This document shows, one piece after another, positions 8,098-14,940 of a stretch of 30,672 nt of DNA (positions are counted from its first letter, which is position 1; each line of letters begins with the position of its first letter). The position numbers were made by a program, and so were the translations under genes. The notes below the pieces were generated by a model. The model was not told the DNA's origin. It was given only the letters and a program-made list of their open reading frames with translations, and made no database searches. The DNA lies in contig CAYULA010000043.1 in assembly GCA_964445525.1 (NCBI GenBank), forward strand, positions 1 through 30,672. The letters are read 5' to 3'. The stretch comes from Penumbrarchaeum sp964445525. Lineage in GTDB: Archaea > Thermoplasmatota > Penumbrarchaeia > Penumbrarchaeales > Penumbrarchaeaceae.

Positions 8098-8418
8098 ATG
8101 GAAAGGCTAGACATAAAGAGAGGAAATTTCTCCAAAATTGAAAACGATAACCTATATGAGAAGATGAAAGAGGTATTCGGGAACTGTGAGAAGAAGGATG
8201 ACTGGCTTGTATCGAGCTATGGGGCCCTGGACCCCATCAAAATTAAAATCGAATCCAAAAAAGAATTGTTACTCGAAATAAATACGGTCAAGATCCCGGA
8301 AGACCAGGTCCTTGATTCTGTCAGAAAAAGAAATGAGGTCCTTGAGTTTGCAACAGGATTTACTGCTAAGGAGAGGCTGAAAAGAATGAAGAAAAAGGCA
8401 AAGGAAGGGAGTCTCTGA
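8098..8418 (+). CDS. Small conserved archaeal protein, DUF5611-like
   Basis: This is a 106-residue cytosolic protein of unknown function. It has a basic-acidic alternating N-terminus (RLDIKRGNF), a central ALDPIKIKIESKKELLLEI strand pair, and a helical, lysine-rich C-terminus (TAKERLKRMKKKAKEG). The size and pattern fit the archaeal DUF5611 family as I recall it, but I could not run a search. The start is well supported by AGGTGAT at 8086-8092, six bases before the ATG. It follows radA by 76 bp on the same strand and precedes tRNA-Gly. No catalytic motif or metal site is visible. The lysine-rich tail could bind nucleic acid, which is inference. Confidence 0.6.
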   Translation: MERLDIKRGNFSKIENDNLYEKMKEVFGNCEKKDDWLVSSYGALDPIKIKIESKKELLLEINTVKIPEDQVLDSVRKRNEVLEFATGFTAKERLKRMKKKAKEGSL

Positions 8419-8440
8419 TTTTTTTTATTGCAAAAAATCA
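8416..8440 (+). terminator. A/T-rich hairpin at the end of the DUF5611-like gene
   Basis: TGATTTTTT (8416-8424) and AAAAAATCA (8432-8440) form a 9-bp inverted repeat that includes the TGA stop codon. The T-run fits archaeal termination at oligo-T tracts. The tRNA promoter begins immediately after it. Confidence 0.4.
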
Positions 8441-8452
8441 TATACAAATTTA
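8441..8452 (+). promoter_or_regulatory. TATA-like box of tRNA-Gly
   Basis: TATACAAATTTA lies about 26-37 bp before the first base of the mature tRNA. This fits an archaeal promoter with a very short 5' leader that RNase P would remove. Confidence 0.55.
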
Positions 8453-8477
8453 TCATTCTCAGGTTTCCCCGTTGGTT

Positions 8478-8553
8478 GCGGATGTGGTCTAGCTCGGTAG
8501 GACCGTAGCTTCCCAAGCTACTTGCCCGGGTTCAAATCCCGGCATCCGCACCA
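8478..8553 (+). tRNA. tRNA-Gly, anticodon CCC
   Basis: The gene folds as a standard tRNA. The acceptor stem is GCGGATG/CATCCGC with discriminator A. The D stem is GTCT/AGGAC-type with GG in the loop. The anticodon stem GTAGC/GCTAC encloses the loop TTCCCAA, giving anticodon CCC at positions 34-36, which reads the glycine codon GGG. The T arm is CCGGG TTCAAAT CCCGG. CCA is encoded at 8551-8553, which not all archaeal tRNA genes do. There is no intron. The 3' end takes part in the inverted repeat described separately. Confidence 0.95.
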
Positions 8554-8594
8554 TTTCTTTATCATTACCTTTAAATTGAGAAATGGTGCTTTTT
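8548..8594 (+). terminator. 11-bp inverted repeat using the tRNA 3' end, followed by T-run
   Basis: GCACCATTTCT (8548-8558) contains the last tRNA bases and the CCA. It pairs perfectly with AGAAATGGTGC (8579-8589), and TTTTT follows at 8590-8594. It looks like an intrinsic-terminator shape, but the left arm competes with the tRNA acceptor stem. It may act in termination or in 3' processing. Confidence 0.5.
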
Positions 8595-8745
8595 ATTTAC
8601 GAAGGGATTTTAACCCTTGGGCGATCGAAATTATGCATCTTGAGATATCAATCCGGAGGTGACTTTTTCAATAATTAGTATCTGAAATCCAAAACCCGGC
8701 GAAATCGATTATTAGGTAATTCATCATTACCCTCTTGATCAGAAA

Positions 8746-9861
8746 ATGAAGATCGCTCTGTATACTGGTACCTTTGTCAAGAATAAGGATGGAGTTGCAA
8801 GGACCCTTTATGAATTGGTGAAAACCATTAAGGAAAATGATCATAAGGTAATGATCTGGTCCCCGGAGATAAGCCAGGGAGTTGAGGATGAATCCATTAG
8901 CGTACAGAAGCTTGCTTCCGTACCAGTCATAGTATATCCTGATTACAAGGTGGGGTTTTTTGGTCCCAGGACAAAAAGACAACTGGATGAATTCAAACCG
9001 GATGTTATTCAAATATCCACTCCCGATCTTGTTGGAAGGGAGTTTTTACTGTACGGAAAAAGAAACAATATTCCCGTATCTTCGGCCTATCATACGGATT
9101 TTCCTTCGTATCTTTCATATTACCAATTGGGAGCCTTTGCAACTCCGATGTGGGGCTATCTGAAATGGTTTTACAATAATTCTACAGTGACTTTAGTGCC
9201 TACCAGGGCCATGCAAAAAAGACTGAAAGAAAAAGGAATATTAAATTCGTTAATTTGGTCCAGAGGAATAAGAGGTGTTGATTTCAGTCCAGATAAAAGG
9301 TCCGAAATGTTGAGAGAAAAATGGAAAGCAAGAGAAAAGATCGTTGTACTATATTCTGGAAGATTCGTATGGTACAAGGATCTTAAAATCTATGTTAGCG
9401 TAAGTCAAAAACTCATTGAAAAATATGGAGAAAGGGTTAGATTTGTCTTATTAGGCTCGGGACCTGCTGAGAAAGATTTGAAGGAAAGTATGCCTTATGC
9501 TGTTTTCCCGGGCTACCTTACAGGTGAGGAGTTATCCACTGCATATGCAAGTGGGGATATTCTTCTGTTCCCTTCCACTACGGAAACTTTCGGTAACGTT
9601 GTTCAGGAATCGTTGGCATCCGGGATACCTGCAGTCGTATCGGATTCCGGAGGATGCAAAGAAATCGTTGAGATCTCCAAAGGAGGTCTCATTTCAAGAT
9701 CAAAAGATGTAAATTCGTTTTTTGCTAATACGTCCAGATTAATAGAAGACAAAGATCTTTTTAATGAGCTGAAAAAGAATGCTTTGGAATTTTCCAAAAA
9801 AAGATCCTGGAAATATATTAATGAAAAATTACTTGATAAATATTCTACTCTCTCACTTTGA
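8746..9861 (+). CDS. Family 4 glycosyltransferase (SQD2/MgtA-like)
   Basis: This is a retaining GT-B glycosyltransferase of 371 residues that probably acts on a lipid carrier or membrane lipid at the inner membrane face. The N-terminal domain begins MKIALYTGTFVKNKDGVART, which matches the opening of sulfoquinovosyl- and mannosyl-lipid synthases. SAYHTDFPSYLSYY near residues 110-123 is typical of that group. The C-terminal domain has VLYSGRFVWYKDL (donor domain) and the signature STTETFGNVVQESLASGIPA, with E-x7-E. Mannosyl- or glucosyl-lipid synthesis is the best guess. It is A/T-rich and sits alone between tRNA-Gly and a long gap, which hints at a variable locus. No strong ribosome binding site is seen; GATTATTAGG about 35 bp upstream may be its TATA box. 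Confidence 0.85.
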   Translation: MKIALYTGTFVKNKDGVARTLYELVKTIKENDHKVMIWSPEISQGVEDESISVQKLASVPVIVYPDYKVGFFGPRTKRQLDEFKPDVIQISTPDLVGREFLLYGKRNNIPVSSAYHTDFPSYLSYYQLGAFATPMWGYLKWFYNNSTVTLVPTRAMQKRLKEKGILNSLIWSRGIRGVDFSPDKRSEMLREKWKAREKIVVLYSGRFVWYKDLKIYVSVSQKLIEKYGERVRFVLLGSGPAEKDLKESMPYAVFPGYLTGEELSTAYASGDILLFPSTTETFGNVVQESLASGIPAVVSDSGGCKEIVEISKGGLISRSKDVNSFFANTSRLIEDKDLFNELKKNALEFSKKRSWKYINEKLLDKYSTLSL

Positions 9862-9870
9862 CATCATAGA

Positions 9871-9891
9871 GAGACCCCCTGATTTCCATTG
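9871..9891 (-). repeat. Left copy of 21-bp inverted repeat (ORB-like)
   Basis: Read on the minus strand it is CAATGGAAAT, then three variable bases, then GGGG. It matches the right copy at 17 of 21 positions, including the whole 10-base core. It starts nine bases after the glycosyltransferase stop codon. The left dyad half is degenerate (TTCA rather than TCCA). Confidence 0.5.
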
Positions 9892-10089
9892 AATTACAAC
9901 ATTATCCAAAGGTATCGCAATATATTCGGTCGCGATGTATTTTCCCAATAGAAATCAAATTAGTTTTTTTCCTTTAGGTCCTTTTATCCTCCCTATTTCA
10001 AATTATTTAAGATCCTTTTAATTTCCAATGAAAAGATACTTGGGTTAGAATTCTTAATATAAAAAATTATTTATACCATTAAATATAAC

Positions 10090-10143
10090 ATATTTTTTTA
10101 TATATAATATAATATAAAATATTTTATATATATAATAATAATA
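10090..10143 (+). other. Uninterrupted A/T tract, candidate unwinding element
   Basis: There are 54 consecutive A/T bases made mostly of TATA, AATAT and ATTTTA words. They lie between the two inverted repeats and inside a larger stretch (about 10054-10150) with almost no G or C. It would melt easily. It is not placed to serve as a promoter for either neighbouring gene. Confidence 0.5.
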
Positions 10144-10340
10144 GTGATATTATTCCATAAGAAATTCTTTTTTTGGAAATACTACTTTTTCAATGGTAAA
10201 AAGTTATTTCAAAGTTGTTTTGAGAAAATCATATAATATACTCAATAACTCCATAAAAAGACAATTTATATCCGTTTTTGTATTCTTATTACTTCTTTAA
10301 ACAGTATAAAACCTTTTTCCAAAGTCACATTATGACACTC

Positions 10341-10361
10341 CAATGGAAATATAGGGGACTC
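10341..10361 (+). repeat. Right copy of 21-bp inverted repeat (ORB-like)
   Basis: The copy reads CAATGGAAATATAGGGGACT plus C and is preceded by TC. The full dyad is therefore TCCA-A-TGGA, followed by AATATA and GGGG, which is close to the dyad-plus-G-string layout of archaeal origin recognition boxes. A CCCCCC run follows and could pair with the GGGG. Confidence 0.5.
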
Positions 10362-10398
10362 CCCCCTCACAAAGATTATTCTGTGTATTTTAAAAAAT

Positions 10399-11178
10399 TC
10401 AGGAAAGTCCTTTGATGTACTTTTCTATGATCTTCTCTATGACCACTTTCCTCAGGTTCAATTTTTCCGAAATTCCTTCAATGTCTTCCATTTCTTCTTT
10501 GATAAATAAGGATAATATCTCTTTTTCCAAGTAGTCATCAGAGAGTTCAGCTACAAGTTCATTTACTTCCTTGAATGTTCTCTCCCTTATTGCAAGAATT
10601 CTTTTTCTCTTCTTTTCAAGTTCTTTTATCTCTTTATTCATAAGAGCTATGAGATCCTTCAACCTTTTCATCTTTAATAAATCGTTTTTCTTGTTTACCA
10701 AACCTTCCAGGTCTATTCGCATTTTTTCCAAACCAGGATCGGTAAAGGCCGGTAGAGCCGCAACTATATCATCTTTCATTTCACCGGTCACTTTTCCGTC
10801 AATGACCACTCTTTTTTGATAAGAAAGCGATCCCTTTATTTCTTCACTTTTTGTAATATCATAATCCCTGAAGGAGTAAAATTCCTCTGAATAGGTGTTG
10901 GGTCCTATGTCTATTCTTATACAATACCTTCTTCGGGGGACGTAAACTTTTCTTGGAGGCCCTCCTCTATCCGATCTTTCTTCATAGGATGTCACGAACG
11001 AATTTTCCTCAAGTACCTTTAAATGCTTCATAATGGCCTGCTGACTGATGTTCAGTTCCCTGGATAGTTGAAGAGGATAATTGGTATCCCTGGACAATTT
11101 CATCAGAATCCTTCTTCTTATGGGATTTTCAAGAACGGAAAGTATCTGATCCAGTTCCATTTCCTCATTATCCGACAT
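10399..11178 (-). CDS. ArsR-like winged-helix transcription regulator with coiled-coil region
   Basis: This is a predicted DNA-binding regulator of 259 residues. The winged helix is near residues 8-70: the ENPIRRRILMKLSRD helix, then the recognition region LNISQQAIMKHLKVLEEN and a wing GGPPRKVYVP. The middle is a beta-rich segment (YCIRIDIGPNTYSEEF) of a kind seen in archaeal members of this group. The C-terminal part is a long charged coiled coil (KEIKELEKKRKRILAIRER), followed by what may be a second helical domain. The frame reads upstream to a TTG at 11187, but the ATG at 11178 fits the promoter better. A perfect 6-bp palindrome just upstream suggests autoregulation. The ligand is unknown. 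It is probably a dimer. Confidence 0.75.
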   Translation of the reverse strand: MSDNEEMELDQILSVLENPIRRRILMKLSRDTNYPLQLSRELNISQQAIMKHLKVLEENSFVTSYEERSDRGGPPRKVYVPRRRYCIRIDIGPNTYSEEFYSFRDYDITKSEEIKGSLSYQKRVVIDGKVTGEMKDDIVAALPAFTDPGLEKMRIDLEGLVNKKNDLLKMKRLKDLIALMNKEIKELEKKRKRILAIRERTFKEVNELVAELSDDYLEKEILSLFIKEEMEDIEGISEKLNLRKVVIEKIIEKYIKGLS

Positions 11179-11182
11179 ACTA

Positions 11183-11199
11183 TACAACCCAAAGTTGTA
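11183..11199 (-). promoter_or_regulatory. Palindromic operator candidate TACAAC-N5-GTTGTA
   Basis: A perfect 6-bp inverted repeat with a 5-bp spacer ends four bases before the regulator's ATG at 11178. It lies just downstream of a TATA-like AAATATTAATAC (about 11205-11216, read on the minus strand). That position covers the expected transcription start, as expected for self-repression by the adjacent ArsR-like protein. Confidence 0.5.
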
Positions 11200-11207
11200 A
11201 TGTAGTA

Positions 11208-12074
11208 TTAATATTTACCCTTTTTGTTTACAAGAGGCCTATCTCTAATTATTTTCTCCCCGAATCTCTTGTAAAAATTCATATTGAATCTGATGAATTT
11301 TGCAACGTTCTTGGATCTGGTGAATAGCAGTTCGTCTTTGTTCTTGATCGTTTTTCTGAAATATCCATCCAGAACAAGATTTGCACTTCTTGTTTTGTGG
11401 GCCACCTTTAGTGTGATCACGCTAATATCCGGGATAATGATGGGTCTGGCATTGATCCTAAAAGGGGCTATTGGTACGATCTCAATAGCTTCCAGTCTCG
11501 GGTCAAGCACACTTCCGCCAGCAGAGAAAGCATAGCTGGTGGATCCGGTCGGTGTGGACAAAATCAACCCGTCTGCCCTCAATGATTGCGCCCATTCCAT
11601 GTCGATATAGAATTCGAACTCCTGTATCTTGGATGGTGTGTTCGTTGATATCACGGCTTCATTTGTGGCGTCTGGGAGCCTTTCTCCGTTTAAGACGGTT
11701 TTCAATCTCGATCTTCTATCTATTTCGAAATTCCCCTCGAGTAATCTTTCAAGCGCGTTTATGACCCCGTCCGGAGGAACTTCGGTGAGGAAGCCGAGTG
11801 AACCTGCGTTAACCCCCAGTACCGGAGAATCGGTTTTCTGAAGAGTACGAAGAATGGTTCCGTCACCGCCGACACAGATAATGGCATCAGCATCCATTTC
11901 GGAAATGGGAGAATAATTCATACCGGGGATATTGAGGACGGATGAATCCTTGTCATAAACGACAAGATCAATTTCCTTGCCCCCGTTGTTTTTCTGATCG
12001 GACCAGGAGATAATATCTCTCGCCACTTCAAGTGCGGCCTTTTTTCTGTTGTGGGCAACCAGTCCGATTCTCAT
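11208..12074 (-). CDS. nadK: NAD kinase
   Basis: This phosphorylates NAD+ to NADP+ in the cytosol. The 288-residue product has the diagnostic GGDGT (residues 69-73), NAGSLGFL (89-96) and the substrate-loop motif STPTGSTSYAFSAGG (about 173-187). The C-terminal region VLDGYFR lies near residues 239-245 and matches the usual end of the fold. The ATG overlaps the stop of the upstream phosphatase gene by four bases, so translation is probably coupled. In Methanocaldococcus the same two activities occur as one fused protein (MJ0917) with the phosphatase domain first, which matches the order here. The ArsR-like gene downstream has its own promoter. Confidence 0.95.
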   Translation of the reverse strand: MRIGLVAHNRKKAALEVARDIISWSDQKNNGGKEIDLVVYDKDSSVLNIPGMNYSPISEMDADAIICVGGDGTILRTLQKTDSPVLGVNAGSLGFLTEVPPDGVINALERLLEGNFEIDRRSRLKTVLNGERLPDATNEAVISTNTPSKIQEFEFYIDMEWAQSLRADGLILSTPTGSTSYAFSAGGSVLDPRLEAIEIVPIAPFRINARPIIIPDISVITLKVAHKTRSANLVLDGYFRKTIKNKDELLFTRSKNVAKFIRFNMNFYKRFGEKIIRDRPLVNKKGKY

Positions 12075-12892
12075 TTTTCGACATCCCCCATCTCGTGATC
12101 CAATTTTGATATTTCCAGAACCCTTTTTAATGATATGGGATCGCCCATCGAAAAAAACGCTTTGGTTTTATTTCTATCGAAATCGGTCCTGAATTTCGAG
12201 ATTTTATTTCCCTCATCCATCGTAAAAGATCCACCGCCTGCTTCCCTGAGAATAAGTGTGGAGGCAGCAATATCGGTTAACCTTGGTATCCTCCCGAACA
12301 TAACGAACATATCAAGTGATCCTGAAGCTACCAGACATACCTCAAGGGAGATACTTCCGAAATACCTGGTTCTCATTGGCCAGTTCATTAATTCATATGC
12401 CCATTTCCTGGCCTCGGGACCGATATAGGAAGATACCACTGCATCCTCCAACTCCATAGAACGAACCTTGATGGGTCTATTGTCCCTGAATGCACCTTTT
12501 CCCATGGACGCATTATATATCTGTCCGGTTGCGAGGTTCATGACCACGGCCTGTTCTACATTTCCGGAATCTTCATTGACCAGTGCAAGCGAAGTAGAGT
12601 AAAATGGTATTCCCGCAATGGCATTGTGAGTGCCGTCAATGGGATCAACCACAAGCGTATGTTTTTCTCCTTTGTTTTTGGCCCCCGCTTCCTCGGAATA
12701 AAGGTTCCATTCAAATCCCATTTCTTCTATGGCTTTAAAAATAATATTCTCTGCAACCCTGTCAATTTCTCTTGTATGATCGCCGTCTGCGCCCATGGCC
12801 ACTTTCCTTTCTCCGCCTCCCATTGGAAATTCCTTGTTCAGTTCATCATAAACCAAACCGGCGATCCTTCTTAACTCCTCGTTAATCTGCAC
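12071..12892 (-). CDS. Inositol-monophosphatase-family phosphatase (NADP phosphatase/FBPase/IMPase)
   Basis: This is a Mg2+-dependent sugar or nucleotide phosphatase. The 273-residue product has the metal-site motifs: the Glu pair in LYSEEAG (67-68), DPIDGT (83-88), and an Asp in RLTDIAAS (about 207), where the family usually has WDxAA. Archaeal members act on fructose-1,6-bisphosphate, inositol phosphate or NADP. Its overlap with NAD kinase points to NADP phosphatase activity, by analogy with the fused MJ0917 protein. The start is GTG at 12892, with no clear ribosome binding site. A TATA-like stretch lies near 12930-12945, so it is probably transcribed with a short leader or together with the 35-residue ORF upstream. 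Confidence 0.85.
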   Translation of the reverse strand: MQINEELRRIAGLVYDELNKEFPMGGGERKVAMGADGDHTREIDRVAENIIFKAIEEMGFEWNLYSEEAGAKNKGEKHTLVVDPIDGTHNAIAGIPFYSTSLALVNEDSGNVEQAVVMNLATGQIYNASMGKGAFRDNRPIKVRSMELEDAVVSSYIGPEARKWAYELMNWPMRTRYFGSISLEVCLVASGSLDMFVMFGRIPRLTDIAASTLILREAGGGSFTMDEGNKISKFRTDFDRNKTKAFFSMGDPISLKRVLEISKLDHEMGDVEK

Positions 12893-12941
12893 GAGAGGGG
12901 AGTAATGGCACAGTTATTGAAGTTTGCCGCTTATAATATTT

Positions 12942-13049
12942 TTAATCGTGTCCCATGTCTTCTATAAGGCCTCTTCGTCTCATGGACCTGAGCCTGGAGA
13001 TCTCAACCATGGTAAGATCGACAAGGACTCCATCATTTTCTTTGTCCAT
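12942..13049 (-). CDS. Candidate 35-residue small protein
   Basis: This is a short ORF with ATG at 13049 and TAA at 12942-12944. The product is acidic at first (MDKENDGVLVDL), then basic and helical (SRLRSMRRRGLIEDMGHD). A TATA-like GCTTTTAAGG on the minus strand (13071-13080) is about 26 bp before the ATG, which is ideal for a leaderless start. Codons match the housekeeping genes (AGG, AGA, ATC, GGA). It precedes the phosphatase-NAD kinase pair by 49 bp. I do not recognise the family. The Arg-rich helix could bind RNA, DNA or a partner. Chance is the main alternative. Confidence 0.5.
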   Translation of the reverse strand: MDKENDGVLVDLTMVEISRLRSMRRRGLIEDMGHD

Positions 13050-13116
13050 GGTGGATGATAGACAATAACCCCTTAAAAGCCGGGGTGGGATATCCCCAGG
13101 ACAGCTCTATTGTAGG

Positions 13117-14847
13117 CTAGGAATGGGTGTAATTGGCATGAATGATGTCGTTCTTCCTCAATTTGCAGTACCCTACCCTTTCGAACTGAACCGGTTCGCA
13201 GTTGATTGCGGAGGTTTGGGCAGAAGGTTCGACCAGACCCTTGAAGACCCTACCTTCACTTGTGTGCATTTCGCATTTTACGGAATCGGATGGGACCCAA
13301 TGAATTATATGCCCGCCTTCATCTCTCAAGGTCTTCAGGTCCTTCTTCACCGGTATGCTGACATATCCCTTTTCATCGACCAGCTTCAGATTTACAAGGT
13401 CCTTCAACCTGATTATATCATCCCTGGTGATACCTTCGATATCTTGTCTCTGAACAAAAACATTGATGCAACCGTCTTTTGGAATCAGATTGAAATATCT
13501 GACTCCCAGAGACGGTTTTTCCGGATGAAGTGGAGCTTTACCTTCTAGATTCTTATCTGTTCGTATTTTGATTTTAACCGGATCGATGACGAAAAAGAAT
13601 CTCTTTGACTCGAGATCAATCAATTCCCTGTTAATCGATTCGAGGGTTTCCCAGGAGAAGGTTATGTCCACAGGTTTCACACCAACCCCCAACCAGTACC
13701 TTCTGATGGCTTCGGGTTGGAAACCTCTTGCAGCCAATGCCCTTACGGTTCCTAGTCGGATATCATCCCATCCTTCAAACTGTTTTTTCGTAATTTGCTC
13801 CTTTATCAGGGATGTCTTTAGGAGGGTATCCGGAATCGATACGAGTCCGTAATGGATGAAGTTGGGAAGCCCCCATCCCATATGGTTAAACACGTATTCC
13901 TGCCTGATGGTGTTATTGAGGTGGTCCTTCCCTCTCAAAATATGTGTACATCCCATCAAATGATCGTCAATTGCAACAGAGAGATTATAGAGAGGGTACA
14001 GATGATAGCGGTCCCCCGTTCTCGGATGCGGTGTATGCTTGATCCTAATGCCTACGAAATCCCTGACTGCCGGATTCCTGTGTTCCAGGTCCGTCTTGAT
14101 TACGAGAGATGCTTCTCCTTCCGAGAAATGCCCCTCTCTCATCCTGTCCCAGGACTCCAGCTGTTCATCTACAGGCTTATCCCTTTCCTTGCATGGAATT
14201 GATCTTGATTTCAACTCTCTCCATTCCTCGGGATCGATTGTACATACGTATGCCTTGCCAATTTCGATTAGTTCCTTCACTATCTGGTAATAGGTATCGA
14301 ACCTTTCTGATTGGATGTATGTCTCATGGAGGTCTATTCCCAGCCAATCGAGGTCCTTGGGGATCATATCATAAGCATCGGGATCGATCTTTTCCGGATT
14401 CGTATCCTCGATCCGGAGGATGAATTCACCTCCATGCCTCCTGCAATATTCATCATTTAAAATAGCGGCTCTCGTATGTCCTATGTGGAGGGGTCCTGAA
14501 GGGCCAGGAGCAAATCTCATTCTGACCTTACCGTCATCAGCTCCTTTTAATGGGACAAGGGGATCCTTTCTCTTTCTCTTTTTTAATTCGGGAGGAGGAC
14601 CAAGAGAATCAAGTAGTTCTTTCTGCTGTTGTGGATCGAGCTCGTTAACCTCTTTTACTGCTTTGATGATCTCAGCTGAGAGGGATTTCGGATCCTTCCT
14701 CAATTCCGGATGAGAGGCCATCATCTTGCCCATGATTGGTCCGACCGAACACTTCCCACCATGTTCGATCGCGTTTTGAAGTGCAAAAGCCCTGATCTCG
14801 TCCTTCATGCAATAAGAGAAGTATTGATCATTCATTAACCTTGACAT
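13117..14847 (-). CDS. gltX: Glutamyl-tRNA synthetase, archaeal type
   Basis: This charges tRNA with glutamate. Archaeal enzymes are usually non-discriminating and also make Glu-tRNA-Gln, which the GatDE amidotransferase converts. The 576-residue product has the archaeal N-terminal extension (about 1-105). The catalytic domain has RFAPGPSGPLHIGHTRAA, with the HIGH motif at 121-124. RIEDTNPEKI and ILRGKDHLNN follow, then LLKTSLIKEQI at the KMSKS position. The C-terminal half is the beta-barrel anticodon domain of the archaeal/eukaryotic GlnRS-like type. The ATG at 14847 is about 30 bp after a TATA-like AAAATTACAATATC. It is divergent from gyrB. The gene ends just before the 35-residue ORF's promoter. 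Confidence 0.95.
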   Translation of the reverse strand: MSRLMNDQYFSYCMKDEIRAFALQNAIEHGGKCSVGPIMGKMMASHPELRKDPKSLSAEIIKAVKEVNELDPQQQKELLDSLGPPPELKKRKRKDPLVPLKGADDGKVRMRFAPGPSGPLHIGHTRAAILNDEYCRRHGGEFILRIEDTNPEKIDPDAYDMIPKDLDWLGIDLHETYIQSERFDTYYQIVKELIEIGKAYVCTIDPEEWRELKSRSIPCKERDKPVDEQLESWDRMREGHFSEGEASLVIKTDLEHRNPAVRDFVGIRIKHTPHPRTGDRYHLYPLYNLSVAIDDHLMGCTHILRGKDHLNNTIRQEYVFNHMGWGLPNFIHYGLVSIPDTLLKTSLIKEQITKKQFEGWDDIRLGTVRALAARGFQPEAIRRYWLGVGVKPVDITFSWETLESINRELIDLESKRFFFVIDPVKIKIRTDKNLEGKAPLHPEKPSLGVRYFNLIPKDGCINVFVQRQDIEGITRDDIIRLKDLVNLKLVDEKGYVSIPVKKDLKTLRDEGGHIIHWVPSDSVKCEMHTSEGRVFKGLVEPSAQTSAINCEPVQFERVGYCKLRKNDIIHANYTHS

Positions 14848-14915
14848 TGGACTTCACAGATTTGGGTAGATATTGTAATTTTCGCTTCTAAAGGGCATAG
14901 ACAACGATGTACATA

Positions 14916-14936
14916 GTACGCGCGCACGCGCGCGCG
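14916..14936. promoter_or_regulatory. 21-bp alternating purine-pyrimidine (Z-DNA-prone) tract
   Basis: GTACGCGCGCACGCGCGCGC plus G alternates strictly and is mostly CG. It is preceded by a second alternating stretch, ATGTACATA (14907-14915). CG repeats of this length adopt the Z form under negative supercoiling. It ends five bases before the gyrB TATA box, in the gltX-gyrB divergent region. Confidence 0.6.
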
Positions 14937-14940
14937 ATGG

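Larger units (their letters stand above)
9862..10398 (+). other. 537-bp convergent, AT-rich intergenic region; candidate replication origin
   Basis: Both flanking genes point into this gap, so neither needs a promoter here, yet it is the longest non-coding stretch in the window. It contains a 54-base tract of only A and T (10090-10143). A 21-bp imperfect inverted repeat lies at its edges (9871-9891 and 10341-10361). Further TTCCAAT/CAATGG words occur at 10022-10030 and 10190-10195. The edge repeats resemble archaeal ORB sites: a TCCA..TGGAAA dyad followed by a G-run. I see no ORF or tRNA. Origin function is a hypothesis; a non-autonomous element or paired terminators are alternatives. Confidence 0.4.

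Noticed and set aside
8652..8680. Perfect ribosome binding site GGAGGTGA upstream of the GT4 gene
   Set aside because: No ATG, GTG or TTG with an open frame follows at a usable distance; the frame closes within a few codons.
8527..10398. An integrated element attached at tRNA-Gly
   Set aside because: No direct repeat of the tRNA 3' end occurs downstream within the AT-rich segment and no integrase gene is present. The only repeat of the end is inverted and adjacent.
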